Origin: Branchiostoma floridae
Lineage: Eukaryota > Chordata > Leptocardii > Amphioxiformes > Branchiostomatidae
Assembly (NCBI RefSeq): GCF_000003815.2
Contig: NC_049997.1
Coordinates: 14,884,213 to 14,948,212, forward strand
DNA: 64,000 nt
Reading direction: 5' to 3'
Shown here: positions 41,618 through 55,900 of the stretch, piece after piece
Layout: the number at the start of each line of letters is the position of its first letter
Numbering within the stretch: position 1 is the stretch's first letter
Position numbers and translations under genes: made by a program
The notes under the pieces: generated by a model
Database searches by the model: none
What the model was told of the DNA's origin: nothing
Seen by the model: the letters and a program-made list of their open reading frames with translations, nothing else

Positions 41618-43750
41618 TGGGAATGGGCCTTACCCTAAAGAACATATAGACAATTATTTTATTGGCTGACACACAGAGAATTCATCTAACCCTAAGTACT
41701 AGTAACAGTTAGGCGATTCTCAAACTGATTGGTCGACAGCTGGTAAAAGGTCACGCCCACAAAAGTGGAAATCTCAGCCTCCTCGATGTATATTGTGCAG
41801 GCCACGGGCAAGTCTACACAAAGAGAATCATGTATGCGCAAAGTGAGAAAAATGACGACCACTCCATATGCCACAGTGAGCAATTTAATATAGTGGGAGC
41901 CATTATTCACATGCACGAGTTCTGTGGGTACAAGTGTCCTTCACACACAAAATGACACCATTCGACCATCCCTCATCAACTCCAGTACCTATGTACAATT
42001 TACCTTCTGTGAAGCTGATGTGAGACAGTTCAAATTCCAAGAAACTCATGGAAATTGGTTAAGTATATCAAGAACCTTCAGCTTATATTCTATGTGGATG
42101 ATTTGAAGCTGTGGTCTGTTACCATACAGGTACAGTGGCATAACATACATGTCATGTATCAAACACTGTAAACTGAAAAAGCAGGCTGTTTTCGAGCACC
42201 GCATTAAGTTATTTCAACCTTGGAAATTTAAAGATTACAGGAAGATTAAGGGCTCAAAAGATGTTACTAGGCTTACATGTATTGAAGGTCTTTCTTCATA
42301 CATCACTTCAATACTTTTTTGCACGTAATATGATACTCTCCCCGTCATAATTCTTACAAAATAAATAGCATGCTAAAATACGTATGGCTTGTCTTTAAAG
42401 ATTATAAAAATAAACATTTAAAATTGGCACTGAAGATTATGCAACAGTAATAAGTACTGGATGATATTGTTACCTACCATAAAAAATATGACAAAATGTA
42501 ACCAAATGCAGTACAATGAATGATGTTTGTCCATTGTAGTTTATGTCAAACTAATTGTAAACTATACAAAGTAGACACAATAATCATAGCAAACTTTCAT
42601 AAATACATGTCAGGGACTTAGGACCAGTCCTCTTTGTCCCAACCATGAGATATACCATAGTGTGAAAACTATGAGGTATACCATAGTGTTAAAACGTAAA
42701 ATCTCTATGTATCTATCTCCATTGTTTGATTAAAATAATATAAAATATCTAGAAGAAACATTACAGTTGATTGAATGTTTGCAAATTACACATATATAAG
42801 TAGTGTTTTTTAATAATCCTGGCGCTTGCTGCTATTAAAGATACATGTTACTCGGTCCTCATATTTCCACATGTTCACACAGCCATTGTCAAAAGCTACA
42901 CTTCATTTAACAACACTACAGTCTGTCTAAGTTACACCTTAGCATTTTGCATACCACAAGTGACAACTCCTACTGCTGTGAGTAAAAAGTCGTGCCAATA
43001 TCAAATACTTTTCATTTTGCTGCTGCACGATCGTGCAACCATTGATTAGTACCCGCCAATCAATCTTTTTTTATACAAGGACCCACTTTGATACATAGCA
43101 AATGTGATTTGTCAACTTTCGCATTCTGATTGATCCACCATCATTATTGTTAGATTATAAAAAACGGACTGATTTTATTATCAAGTTTGTTTCATGTCCT
43201 GCTCTGTTGGTAGAAATTTGGGTCTACTTTTTCACTTTTCCTTCAGAGCAATATTCATTTAGGTCAACTCTAATCTAAAATGCTTTTAAAACGGTGGCTA
43301 TACAAGTCAATACACCATTGTCCACTGTACCATACTAGTTCTTCATAGGCACTAACTATTGTACAGACTGATAAATAAGCTGCATAGATACCATTTTCCG
43401 ATGATCCAACCTATAGAATATATGTACAAATAGGTTGGAATTTCTATACATTGTCTTGTACTGTTACGTCATAACCTCACCCCAAAACTTTCAACAGACA
43501 AATCGAAAATCCTCCCAAAAATACTTGAAAATTGTTGATACTGTTTCTAACACAAAAATAGAAACATAACCCTTTACATCCTTTTGTTTTGATCTCCATA
43601 CAAAATGTTTAATAAACAATTACAGGAATTTCCTCCTTTTAATAGATTAAAAAAATTGATAACGCTTACAGGAGAATGTCTCATAATTGATCGGTGATTG
43701 GAAGAAAACAAGTTACATAGGAGATGCTTGTTGTCTAACCCTTTCTCTCA
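41618..43750. other. Intergenic DNA or NELL 3' UTR, no gene seen
   Basis: AT-rich, without recognisable coding exons. Minus-strand AATAAA candidates for NELL exist (e.g. near 43170 and 41655) but none is decisive. ATACCATAGTGT repeats twice at 42652-42690. Confidence 0.45.
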
Positions 43751-43754
43751 AATA

Positions 43755-43901
43755 CAGGGTGGTACAAAAGTTCTGGAATGCATTCAAGCCCGTCAGCTTT
43801 CTCCTCTGGGTTAAATGATGACTGTCTTGACTACACGGCTACAGCAGAAAGTTGTGGATTTGTTGTGTCTGGAATAGTGGCCATACTTTTGCCCCACCCT
43901 G
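43755..43901. mobile_element. Mariner-type MITE in the NELL 3' UTR
   Basis: Inverted ends CAGGGTGGTACAAAAGT and ACTTTTGCCCCACCCTG, flanked by TA on both sides. 147 bp, starting 25 bp past the NELL stop codon, so the mRNA very probably contains it. Confidence 0.8.
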
Positions 43902-43926
43902 TAACATCGCCATTGTTTCCTCTACT

Positions 43927-43968
43927 TTATCTGCATCCGTCGGTGACGTGGCAGCACGCACGGCCACC
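43927..43968 (-). CDS. NELL1/NELL2: NELL exon t (stop codon)
   Basis: 42 bp, encoding GGRACCHVTDGCR then TAA at 43929-43927; human NELL2 ends NGHICCSVDPQC plus four residues. Acceptor TTATAG. A MITE begins 25 bp after the stop. Confidence 0.88.
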   Translation of the reverse strand, partial: GGRACCHVTDGCR

Positions 43969-46900
43969 CTATAAGGAACACAAGAGAATGTCAAAAATGC
44001 TGACAAACTAAACCCATCAAATGGAACATAGTACATAAAAACAAAATGCTTATGTGACTATGAAACACAATGGAGATATTACTGACTTAACGTAAGTTTA
44101 CAAACATGTCGGCTTTAGGCCACTCCAATTGATTTCCTTGGTTCTCGGATTTTTAGAAACAAAAATGTAGCAAGTAGACATCATAAAAGCATAGGGCAGG
44201 GAGGAAAACTTGAATGTGACTGTATTCACTCCATAAAACTGAGTGCACCAAGCCATAAAAACCTGCTCCTCTGGCTTTGTTTTCATAATGTTTTTCCAAT
44301 TGAGCATATTTTTTAAAAATTTTATAAAAATCTGAGCACCAACAAATTACATTGGTATGGCCTTAGTGTTACTATAGGAGATGCATTCAATGTTTGGCCT
44401 TCCTTTTTTCTAAAATAAAAAGGCATCAAATTTTTTTTAGCCTTTTAGTCTAGCTCCATTTTCTCTTTTGATAGCTGCAGAATGGTCTGGCTTCTCTGTT
44501 CATAGAGAAATGATTGGCATTTAAAATATGAAATATAGCCCAGTCATCATAGTGGCATGACTAACCTTGCACTCGCAGCGTGTGCATGGCTCGTCCTTGG
44601 GTGCCCAGTTAGTGCTGGCAGCGTACACAATACCATTGTGCATGCATGTCTGCAGGAGGTCAGAGGTCGCCTCATTGGTGGGCAGGTAGCAAGGGTCACA
44701 CCTGGGTAAGGGACAAAAAACAGTCATGATTACAGCTGGGAAAAGCAGGTCGTAATATCATAGTACTTTTATTTCAAATTTGATATTTCCTATGTACAAC
44801 TAGACTTATGAACAGGTTCACAGATATCTAAATGTATATCAACATAACAGTTACTGTAAATGCATTTGCTTTCTCAGAGCATTATTTTGCAGTACAGGTC
44901 AGAGCATTATTTTGTAGTAGAGGAGACAAGGAGATCTTTGTGGTATATTTAGTTGAAAAAAGTCTGTACTAATAATACAATTCAGATGTATACTCCCAGT
45001 GATATAATATTGCGGGGATGTGGCACCACAAAAAAACAAAACATGAGGAAATGTACAGTAACTGACCTTGGGCAGCACTCCCCCTCAGGTATGTAGGTGT
45101 GCTTACAGGTGAGCTCTGGACATGTCAGGGGGGAGCAGTCTATTTCCCCCTTCTGTCAAAACAAGTACAAACAACAGATAAAGCATTCTATCAATCATTC
45201 TGACAGTTTATAAGGCCTAGGAAAAAAATGTTGTGTTTCCTGTTTCAGTCCTGAAAAAAGTAGGGCCAGTAGGTAGGGACTATCTTCTTTTTTCTATATC
45301 TTTTTAACCTTGGCCCAAAAATATTTTCAATGTCAAACTTCAATTTTGTGCATTCTGGTTACAAATCTATGGATACATTTATCCTTCATTAGATAGGACA
45401 AGTTTTTTACTTGACTAGGAAGAAGGCTGAATGAAAATTCTAAATGGAAACTATGTGACTCGACTGTCCACCCCCCCCCAAAAAAGTCTAGGGTTGGCAG
45501 TTTTTTTTAAGGGCAGGTCAGGAAACAGGAAACACAACATTTTTTTCTAAGCCTAATGAACATGTTGGTACAGTTTTTATATACCACATAGAATAGTTTT
45601 TGACCCAAATGTACATTGCATATAAGCACATCATGTTGCACAAAATGAACAAGATGGTTATTTGATGATCATGTGGTGATCATGTGATGGACATGTGATC
45701 TCCACTCACCAAGCACTTGCAGATCTGACACTGGTACATCCACGTATCACTGCTGTTGTAGACCATGGTCTGGTCCTGGTGCAGACAGTTCATGGTGCGA
45801 TCACACTCCGGGCAGCAGTACATGTCTGTGTTTTTGTCCTCACAGTTACAGGAGTCTTCTCGGCAGGTTACAATACTGTCCTGTTGGACATGCATCAGAC
45901 ATTGTTACTACAAAAGTACTGAAATCTCACTTTTACGATTCATGTGTGCAGAAAAAATGGGAAACTTGAAACAAAACTGTTGTACAGGCAGGGCTCGAAA
46001 TACTGGATGCATGTGCACCCAGGTGCACCCAAAATTGGAGCTGTGCACCCAATTATTTTCTGTGGGTGCACAGGGTGCACCAAAATATTTATGTAAAGAT
46101 ATCAAAGTATACTAGTATACATCATATTCTTGACATCTAAGTGTTAGAACGATAATAAAAATGTCTGTCATGGTACTTGTTTAAGAATTTGATAGCTTGC
46201 AACTAAGTTTTATTTTTAGGTTATTACTTAAATTTAAGTGGTGCACCCAAAACTTTTTTGGTGCACCCAATTTTTTAAGCTGGGGCACCAGTGCACCTAA
46301 TCCCAAAAATGAATTTTGAGCCATGACAGCTGAACAAATAAGCAGTAGATATGCCACTCACAACCATGACACTGGTTAGGTAGTTTCAATAACATCATGT
46401 GACAATCATGTGATATTGGCCAGGCAGTTCCAGTAACATCATGTGACAATCATGTGACAATCATGTGATACTGGTTAGGGTGTTCCAGTAACATCATGTG
46501 ATGATCATGTGAGGATCATATGACAATCATGTGACAATCATGTGATACTGACCTGGCAGGTACATGTCCCACAGCGGTCCCCATCTGGCCTCCAGGACTC
46601 CCCATTCCTGTATTCGCTCTCCTCGTATATACAGCTGCCCGAGCACGTGGCTGGGTCGATACACTTACACTTGTAGGAGCCACCGATGTTGATACAGTCC
46701 GTGGTGGAGGGGCAGTTGTGGTCACCAGTCCAACACTCATCAATGTCTAAGCACAGAAAATTTCAAATAAAAACTGTTAAAAGCAGCCCAATGTCACAAA
46801 ACCAGAATCTAACAGCGGAAAGTTCTAACCTAACAACATTGCATATATCAGCACCAAGGACAGGTAATATACAAAGAAGTTGTAGAAAGGACAGAGGATG

Positions 46901-49900
46901 AGCATTTCAACTGCTACGCCCTGAGATAGACAGAATTACTTTCAAGATTCAGACAATCATTATTAAAAAATAACTACCAACAATTTTGTGGCAAGTCTTA
47001 TGTGATATCTAGAATTGACAGCTCCAGCGAAAGTACCATGAAAACTTCTGATACTAAGGCATATATATGATATGATACAATACATGATTGACACTAAACA
47101 AGATTTAATTGTCAGAACGAAAAATTGCTTTGGATGAAATCATGATAAGATGCAGTATATGGCTGACACTAGGTGAGAGTTTTGCGAAAATAGGATTGAC
47201 AAGGATTTATAGGATTTGTATGTAAATCATCTGTTATCTTAAACATTAGCCGACCTTCACAAGCCCCGATCTGCATCCTGTTCTCGTTCCTCTTGCTCTT
47301 GTAGCCAGGCTTACACTGGCAGAAGTACCAGCCTGGCAGGTTCACACAGTCCGAGTGGTCAGGACAGGGGTTTCCTGCTGCACACTCATCAATGTCTGAG
47401 GGAACAAGTTTGGTTCAATGTACATCCAGATTATGATGATGAATGTGAATAGAGCTATTACTATATGCATGTCTGTTGACAACTTGTCTTGTGGGAATCA
47501 GTGTGAACATGTGAGATCTTCCACTTCTTGTAAAAAATCTAACAACATTAAAAGTGAACAGTTTTGCAGACTTAGTCAATAATAAGTTACTCCATAGCCA
47601 TGGGCTGTTGCAAAAAGTGATGTCTGTTCGTAGTTCATTCCCCTGAAAGTGGTGAATTTGATGATGAGTGATGTACCTAAGGAATATGGGACTCCTAACT
47701 CATGCTAAATGCTTTGCTGTGTTCTCATTTGTTTTATGTAATTACATGTATAAAGGTACTTTTGCACAATTTTGTAACAATCACAGCAATCACTGCCATA
47801 CCATTAAGGTAATCTGGGCAATTATCGTCAAGGTCGGCAATCATGGCATGATCATGTGACAATCAGAGCAATCAGGCGCAGATTTTCTCATTATCAAGTG
47901 ACAATCATGAGATATCACGCCGTAGCCATGTGTCAATTTCAGCAATCACAATCAGCACCTAACCATCAGGGACGGTGGTTGTGTTGTTTACCTGTCTCAC
48001 AGGCTTTCCCAGTGAATCCTGCAGGGCAGCTGCAGTAATCAGGTGCGATGCAGAGGCCTCCATTCTCACAGGGAGTGGTGCACACCGCTGAGGGAAAACA
48101 AGAGATGTACATGTCAATGAAGATTAGACATCCAGGTAATAGGATATGCCAAAAAGCAGTTACTCATGATGACAAGCAACTGGATATGATTTTGGAAACA
48201 GTCAGACGTTTCAGATCGATAGCATTATCTTTTGTCAGTGACACTCAAGTATTCTGGGAGAAACTAGTCATTTATACCCTAACTATGAATGAAGACAATT
48301 TTGAAGAAGTATATGTTATTGAAATGCCATTTTGCTTATCCGTCCAAACTTTGAAATGTGGAAGGAAAACAAGTTATTGCAAGAAACATTTCTCCTTTTC
48401 TTAGAAACCAGAAAACGAAAACAGGACCTTTGCAGAGAGTAAGACCAGACTATGATTTTTTATCCACTCACACTGGGATGGACCCCTCCTGTTTTCGATA
48501 TGTGTCGTGGATTCTTGAATGTACTCAAACACTGGGCCTCCACTTTTTGTCAATAAAACGTTAACATGGACTCATTTCATCTGAGGCAAGTAACTGAACC
48601 GGTTAAACTTTTCTTATATGCTACTTACAAACAATCAATATCATGAGCTTCAGCATTACTTACGTGTGCACACCATGCCATCCCCCTCAAAACCGGGGTT
48701 ACAGCGGCAGACATAGCTTCCCATGGTGTTCTCACACTGGGCATTAGGGTGACAATGGTCCATTCCCAAGGCACATTCATTCTGATCTGAAGAAAAATGA
48801 AAAGAAAATACTGTTCCTGTAACACTTCAATTACACAAATATTGACTTCTAGTAAGATAGATATACTACTCATCTTTAGAGGAAACTTTCTGGCATAGCG
48901 TAGCGGTCAGTCATGTTTGCTGTTTTATGAGGACCAAGTTCATGTTCGATCTCGTGTTCAGCATGGCCAAAGACATCCAACAGGAAAATATTCTTTCAAA
49001 AATTTAATGATCTTGTGGTGGTTGTGCATTTTGCAATGGTACTACAAATTGAGCATACATGTACCTCATAACTGACTGTTTTGTGCATTACCATCAACAT
49101 CAAGAATGTGAAATAATGACACAGATGTTTAAAAGTGATAGCTGACGTCAAATACGCTAACATTTTCTCTATCCAAAATTATTAAGATTTGGCTGCCAAA
49201 ATAACACATAAATGTAATACCCCTTTCATACTCCAACTAGATTTTTCTATTCCTCCTCTTCTGTACAGTGTTTATACAAAAGACAATCCTCCCCCTCAAA
49301 CCTTCATTAAAAGTGATAATGTACGACTACCTTAAGCTTAATGGTTGTACAACAAACCTGTGCACTTGTGCTCTGTGAGCTGCTTGTATCCAGGCAAACA
49401 TTCGCAGATGTAGGAGCCGGGTAGGTTGACACAGCGGGTGTTGTCACCACAACTGTGGCTGTACGGACTGCCGATGGACGCACACTCATCCACATCTGCA
49501 ATGGTACAAAATCAAGCACGGTAAATCTCAAAATGTTAGTGGTGGTTTGATCTTCACAATGACCTGTTACCGCAAAGTCATGACCCTGCAAATTTTACCC
49601 ATGTTTTGAATTTCTGCAGTTACAAATTCTAAAGAAATGTTTCAACTGTGAACTTAAAACACAACATACTACTACCACAAAATTAAATCCCTGCAAAAAT
49701 ATATGAATTTTTCTTAATGGAACTGGCTTCAAAACATCACCACATATCTGAACCAAATCATAACAAAGCAACTATATATATATATATATATATGTCTTGC
49801 TCAACAGAATTGTTTTATAATGGCTCTTTGAACACCAAGAAAACATCCTTTTCCCTACCCATTAAGAAATAAAACCACTGTGAAAGCAAGTGCATTCACA

Positions 49901-52900
49901 TTGGTCAAGCTCTCTCTTCTTTCAGTATAGCTTGCATAGACAGAACACAATAATTGCTCTCTATGTAGAGTCGATTATGATGTGATGAATATAGTTTTGA
50001 GGTGTATTCGTAAGTTTTGCATGTAGATTTTAGTATACATACATTGTAACATTTAGAGGCAATGTCAATCTTTTTTCCAGTGACAAAACAATCAACAAAA
50101 ATGGTGGAAAAACAAATAAAATCAAATAAACATTTTACCTTTAATGTTGAAGGTTTCAAACAACTTAAAAGTCGTTTGAATTATTACATTTACATCTGGG
50201 TGGAAAAAAAGAAAACATAAATCAGAATATGATAAACCTATACAAAAGATTAAGAACAACAAATCATATGCATGATGCCACACAGCATGAAAAATAGAAG
50301 GAAACTGTCCATCACAATTAGCAGTTCCACCACTGATAACATGGCAATTAGTGGTTCAACCAATGAGAGAGTACAATGTAGCTGCTAGTAGATCATATGA
50401 CTTTTACTTTTCTGTTTTCATTTTGGATTCTACATTTTGACAGGGTGTGCAGGGCTCTAGGATTGGTCTATATTCAATTTGTCAAGACATTATGAAACTG
50501 AGGAAAATATAGTAAGAACACTATTGCACGAAAAGAAAAAATGCATGAGAAACATGTCCATCTTCTAGCCTTACCTGTACAAGTCCTGCCGTCACCTAGG
50601 AAGCCCTCCTTACACAGACAGGTGTAGCCTGTAGGCATGTTCACACAGGTGGCATTGCTGTGGCACTCATTACCTTCCAGGCAGTGGTCAGTTTCTGTCA
50701 CAAACAGGGACAAATTTGGGTGAAAACATGCATCAGTATTGATGGTCTACTCTTAACTGGAAAATAGATTTTGCCCTGTCTGTATCTGTATCTACATGTA
50801 CAACCACTAGGGGTGGGTACCGGGTACAGAAAATTCAGGTCCAGGTACGGTCCAGGTTCGGACCTGCACCTGGACTGTTTGTGAATGGGTGATACCAAAA
50901 GCAATGGTTCATTTCGCTACAAAGGAATTTGTTTGGTGGAGTATCCTATCTTCCATTAACAACACTAACTGCGTATGTTAAGTTAGACCAAGTTTGACAG
51001 TAGAAACTTGGTGAAAATGACTATCGACTCTTCCCTACTTTGCTATTGTTATTTTCTTGGACCAATAAGCCTCAAAACGTGTTAACGCTTGTCTCCGTAT
51101 TGCCGGTATGATCTGTTCAATTTCTAATCAGTCCAATATCTGGTTTTTGGTTTTACTGAACCAGTCCAACAAGAAAAAATGTTTTCCGGTCCCGGTATAC
51201 CGTACCAGTACCCACCCCTTATAACCACCCATTGGCATAACACACCATCTTTACAGGCATATAATGCAGCAGATGATTATATTACACTGAATGACCTGTT
51301 GTACCTTAACTTTGCACTTTGCACACTAGTACAGAACTGTCAGTCTTTCAATCTTCAATCATTTTATCACACAAATATAAAAAAAGTGTTGGGCAAATGA
51401 ATACAACTGAAAGAGACATTTTACCTTTAAGTTCGATGTTGAAGCTTCTTAACTTAAGAGGCTGTTGAATTACTTCTATATCTGTATCCGTAGAGACTGA
51501 TGGGTCAACTGAAAACAATAAGGAAAAGAAAACAAACTGTAAACAAAAGGCAAAAGGTAACATACTGTAAATAAAAGTGTAAAATGTGCACGACTAGCAT
51601 AGTATCATGCAAGAAAGATGAAGAACAACAAACACTACATTCATGGCTACAGCACTTACACAAAATTAATACGAGGTATAGTAATACATGTGAATTGTTG
51701 TAAAAAACTAAACAAGAAACTAAATGATGCGCTTTCTATTCTAAACAAGGTATAATTGTAAAGATAAGCAACTAAGCAAAATTATTGCCTGTCTATAATT
51801 TGTTTACAGAGGGATGGGCTAAGTTAAAATCTCCTATTGCAAAAATGAATCATTACAGACTTTTACAGTACAAGTAACTCATCTTAAGTATACACTGTGT
51901 TACTACCTGTAGCTTACCTTGACAAATGTTACAACATTTTTCTTCCTCAAGGGTCTGAAGAGATAGATCACAGTCTAGAGCAGGACAAAACTCCGACACT
52001 GTGACTTGTTTCTGCTGCATGTTACCATCCTGACAAAACAAGCAAAAGTTCAATCTTCCTCAAAGTGTTATGTCATTCTTTGTGCTTTTTACAAAGTCAT
52101 TAAAAATAATAGTCATTGAATAAACAATTTTTGCCAAAACTTTGTCTTTTTGCTCATGATACTAACACAAAATGCATGTTTTGGCAAAGAAAACAATGAA
52201 TACTTACAACACATTCAGACAAATAGCACACATCCCTTCCCACATCTACATGTAGAGCGTGGTATTCTCCGTCCTGTAGGTCCTTGCCATAATAGGAGCA
52301 GGGAGCTGTACATGTGAACAGTACATGATCAGTGAGTGATCCATCCATGCCCAATACATGATCAGTGTGTGATCCACCCAATGTACAAAAAGCATGATCT
52401 TAATATCATAACCAAGGTGTGAAAACCAACGTCCAAGGACACATGCAACAACTACGTATATATTACATGTTAACCTTAATAAATGGATAGCATAAACACT
52501 ATTTTCTACATTGAATACATGCATGGACTTTTCTGGGTACAATCTCAAAAGTAATTCACTAAAACATTCATTATACACTTTTTAGAGTCACTTCTCGCTC
52601 CAAATTTTACTATACACTACATGTATGTACAGTCACTTCTCTGCTATTTCGTCTGGGAACCACGCCTGGAATTGTCCAAATTTTGGACGAGAGCCCTGTT
52701 TGGTCCCTACACATGACCAAATTAGGGAATGGGTTCAAGCGGTCGTTCTAACAGGCGTTCCAACACCCGAAACGCCCTCCATAAAAAAGTCTCTTCATTC
52801 AATTACATACCAAGTACCAAAAGCAAACATACGAGCAAACTGCTACCTAGCTGGTACCCAGGATATCAATGGACAACATACACAAAATTTTCTACGTCAA

Positions 52901-55900
52901 ATACATGACAGGACAGCATACACATTATTTTCGACAACAAATACGTGTATAGCTTCAAAGTAGAAAGCTTCCATATGTTGGATGAAGATCTCACCACCAC
53001 ACACTGGACAGCACTCCCCCTCAGGAACCGTGGGTTTGGGACAGGGGACCTCGGGGCACGCCCGTAGGGCACACTGCACCTCCCCGCCCAGGCAGGTGCA
53101 CTCCGAGCACCCGTCAATCCAGCTGTCCCTCTCGCGGTACGTCTGTGGCCCCACAAAGCACACCTGCGGGCAGTCACAGGAGGCCAAGGTTCTAGTCTCC
53201 GGCTGCTGAGTGGCATTCAGCTTTAGCATGGAGGAGATTGGAACAAAGTTAAAAAATTTAAGAAAAGTTATGATTTTACCATTCTTCATGAGCTGATTAT
53301 AAAGAACATGATATCATCAATTTTAACGTAATAACCATTGCACATGTAATCCAATTTCTTCACTTTTCATGCACATGATTTTCCATCTGTTCCACACCAA
53401 ATACAAAAATTTTCGAAGAGCATTTACTAGGTAAGTTTGCTACATCTGTACAACAAGTAGGTGGAAAGGTGGACTAAGGGTCTATTAGTAACTGTTTGGA
53501 GTTCAAATCCTTAGCAGGCCACAATGTTGTGTCCTTGTGAAAGGCAATTTACACGTTTTGCTCTATTACTGTAAATGCATTTATGTTCGCGGGGATTTAA
53601 TTTCGCGGTAGCGGGAAAAAGGACTTTTCGCAGTGATTTGAAGTTCGCGGTAGCACCATGCACTGTAGTCTCTTACTGCCATGGAAAAATGTTTGCTGTG
53701 GTTTAAAACTGCGAACAGAAACCACCGCGAACATTTCTGCATTTACAGTAACTCACAGGTAAAGGTAAGCTTTGGTTAGGGGGAACTCCCATTTAGCACA
53801 TAAAAGATACAACCACTCTTACTGAAAACAGTAGGGGTTCTTCATGGTGGCTCAAACCTAAAAGTAACAGTGCTGTCATGCACAGCTTGTACTTACTGTA
53901 CAAAACTGGTGTGTTATGCTTAAAAGACATTTAGATTTAAATTTAACAGTTATGCAAAATATACAAAACATGTTGTGCCCAGTACCTTGGCGACCAGGTA
54001 AGTCAGGTCCTTGACTGTGTCCACCAGACTGGAGATATCTCCGCAGGTCGGACAGGGTTTGTCCAGGTCAGGGCACTGCGACTGGTAACCACGGGGATGG
54101 ACAATGATCTTCGCATCTTGAATCCCCCCCTGGAGGAATATATGAAAAGTGCAGCACATTAGTACAAGGACCTGAATCTGTCAGTGGGTCTNNNNNNNNN
54201 NNNNNNNNNNNNNNNNNNNNNNNNNNNNNNNNNNNNNNNNNNNNNNNNNNNNNNNNNNNNNNNNNNNNNNNNNNNNNNNNNNNNNNNNNNNNNNNNNNNN
54301 NNNNNNNNNNNNNNNNNNNNNNNNNNNNNNNNNNNNNNNNNNNNNNNNNNNNNNNNNNNNNNNNNNNNNNNNNNNNNNNNNNNNNNNNNNNNNNNNNNNN
54401 NNNNNNNNNNNNNNNNNNNNNNNNNNNNNNNNNNNNNNNNNNNNNNNNNNNNNNNNNNNNNNNNNNNNNNNNNNNNNNNNNNNNNNNNNNNNNNNNNNNN
54501 NNNNNNNNNNNNNNNNNNNNNNNNNNNNNNNNNNNNNNNNNNNNNNNNNNNNNNNNNNNNNNNNNNNNNNNNNNNNNNNNNNNNNNNNNNNNNNNNNNNN
54601 NNNNNNNNNNNNNNNNNNNNNNNNNNNNNNNNNNNNNNNNNNNNNNNCATTGAATGTTTCTTGTAGGAAGTTTTTGTGAACACTGCAATGTACAGCCATG
54701 ATGAGGTATCTAACAAAATTGGACTGTTAAACATGGATGCAACTGGATGCTCCATTGTAGCCTGGATACCAGACCTCAAACAGATCTATTTTTGATTTCA
54801 TATTTTTGAGATCGGGCTGGGGTCTGATATACAGGCTAGCTCAATGTAACTTTGGGAAATCTGGCATTCGACTTCACATTGCAAATAACAACAAGTCTGT
54901 AATGCTTAACAATATATTAAAGGTAATAAACGATGTGATACGTCTAACTGAAGAGTCCAACTATGGCTACACAATTTATTAACAATGCTTTAAATTTTGA
55001 ATTAGAGTGGGTAGGTTATGATTAACATTGACTTAGAATAGCTTGCTATGCCTCATGGAAAAAAAGCCATTGTCTTCATAAGAGGAAGGACATGGAAGAG
55101 GTAAAATAGCTGAATATCACAAAATTACTGTGTCTGCCATTTGACAGGAATATTTGTAGTGTACTATCAATGAAAAAAGTTATTTACCTCATACACTAAG
55201 CGATCTTTTGACCTCTGACCCAACCAAAGGCTGACACCTTTACCATAGAGGTCGAGGCTTGGCGTTGCCTTCAGTTTGCGTTTGTAAATCTGGTTGCAGT
55301 CAACATGCAGTATCGCCTGTTGTCCGCTGATGGTCAGAGACACCTACAAACAAGAAAGGCAGTGTTACCAGTTAGATACTATTTTACTTACTTTTGTAGG
55401 GGCCATTATGCATTGCCACCTACCAGGAAAAGGTAATACTGCAGCATTTTAATATAATGTGCATTATATCGCAAATAGAAAATGTAAAAGAAAAACCATG
55501 AAGAAAAACAACATTTATCTTCATTAATCTTTGTTTACCTTGTGCCATTGGTTGTCCAGCTGGTAGAAAAAGACCTCATTTTGGAGCTTACCCCTCGATC
55601 GGTAGTGAAAACGGATGGTGTTCTTTCTACGACTGGTCTCAAGCTCCAAGTACCTGCAACAATGGGAAGAGGCCAAAGGTTAAACAGGAGAAATGTTATT
55701 TTACAACAGCACATACAAATGTAGGACTCTTCTGCTACCATATAATACATACATGTCTTCCCAAACTGGATGCTGCAACATCAAAAAAGCACTGTGAGCA
55801 GCTCTTTCTCTTGACATTTTGCTGTCCAAAAAAATAATTATTTTAAACATTTCAAACAGGAGGTCCTACACTGTAGACATTCACAATGAAGGTAATGCTT

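Noticed and set aside
54068-54779. Four long frames of mostly X residues
   Set aside because: Artefacts of the N gap.
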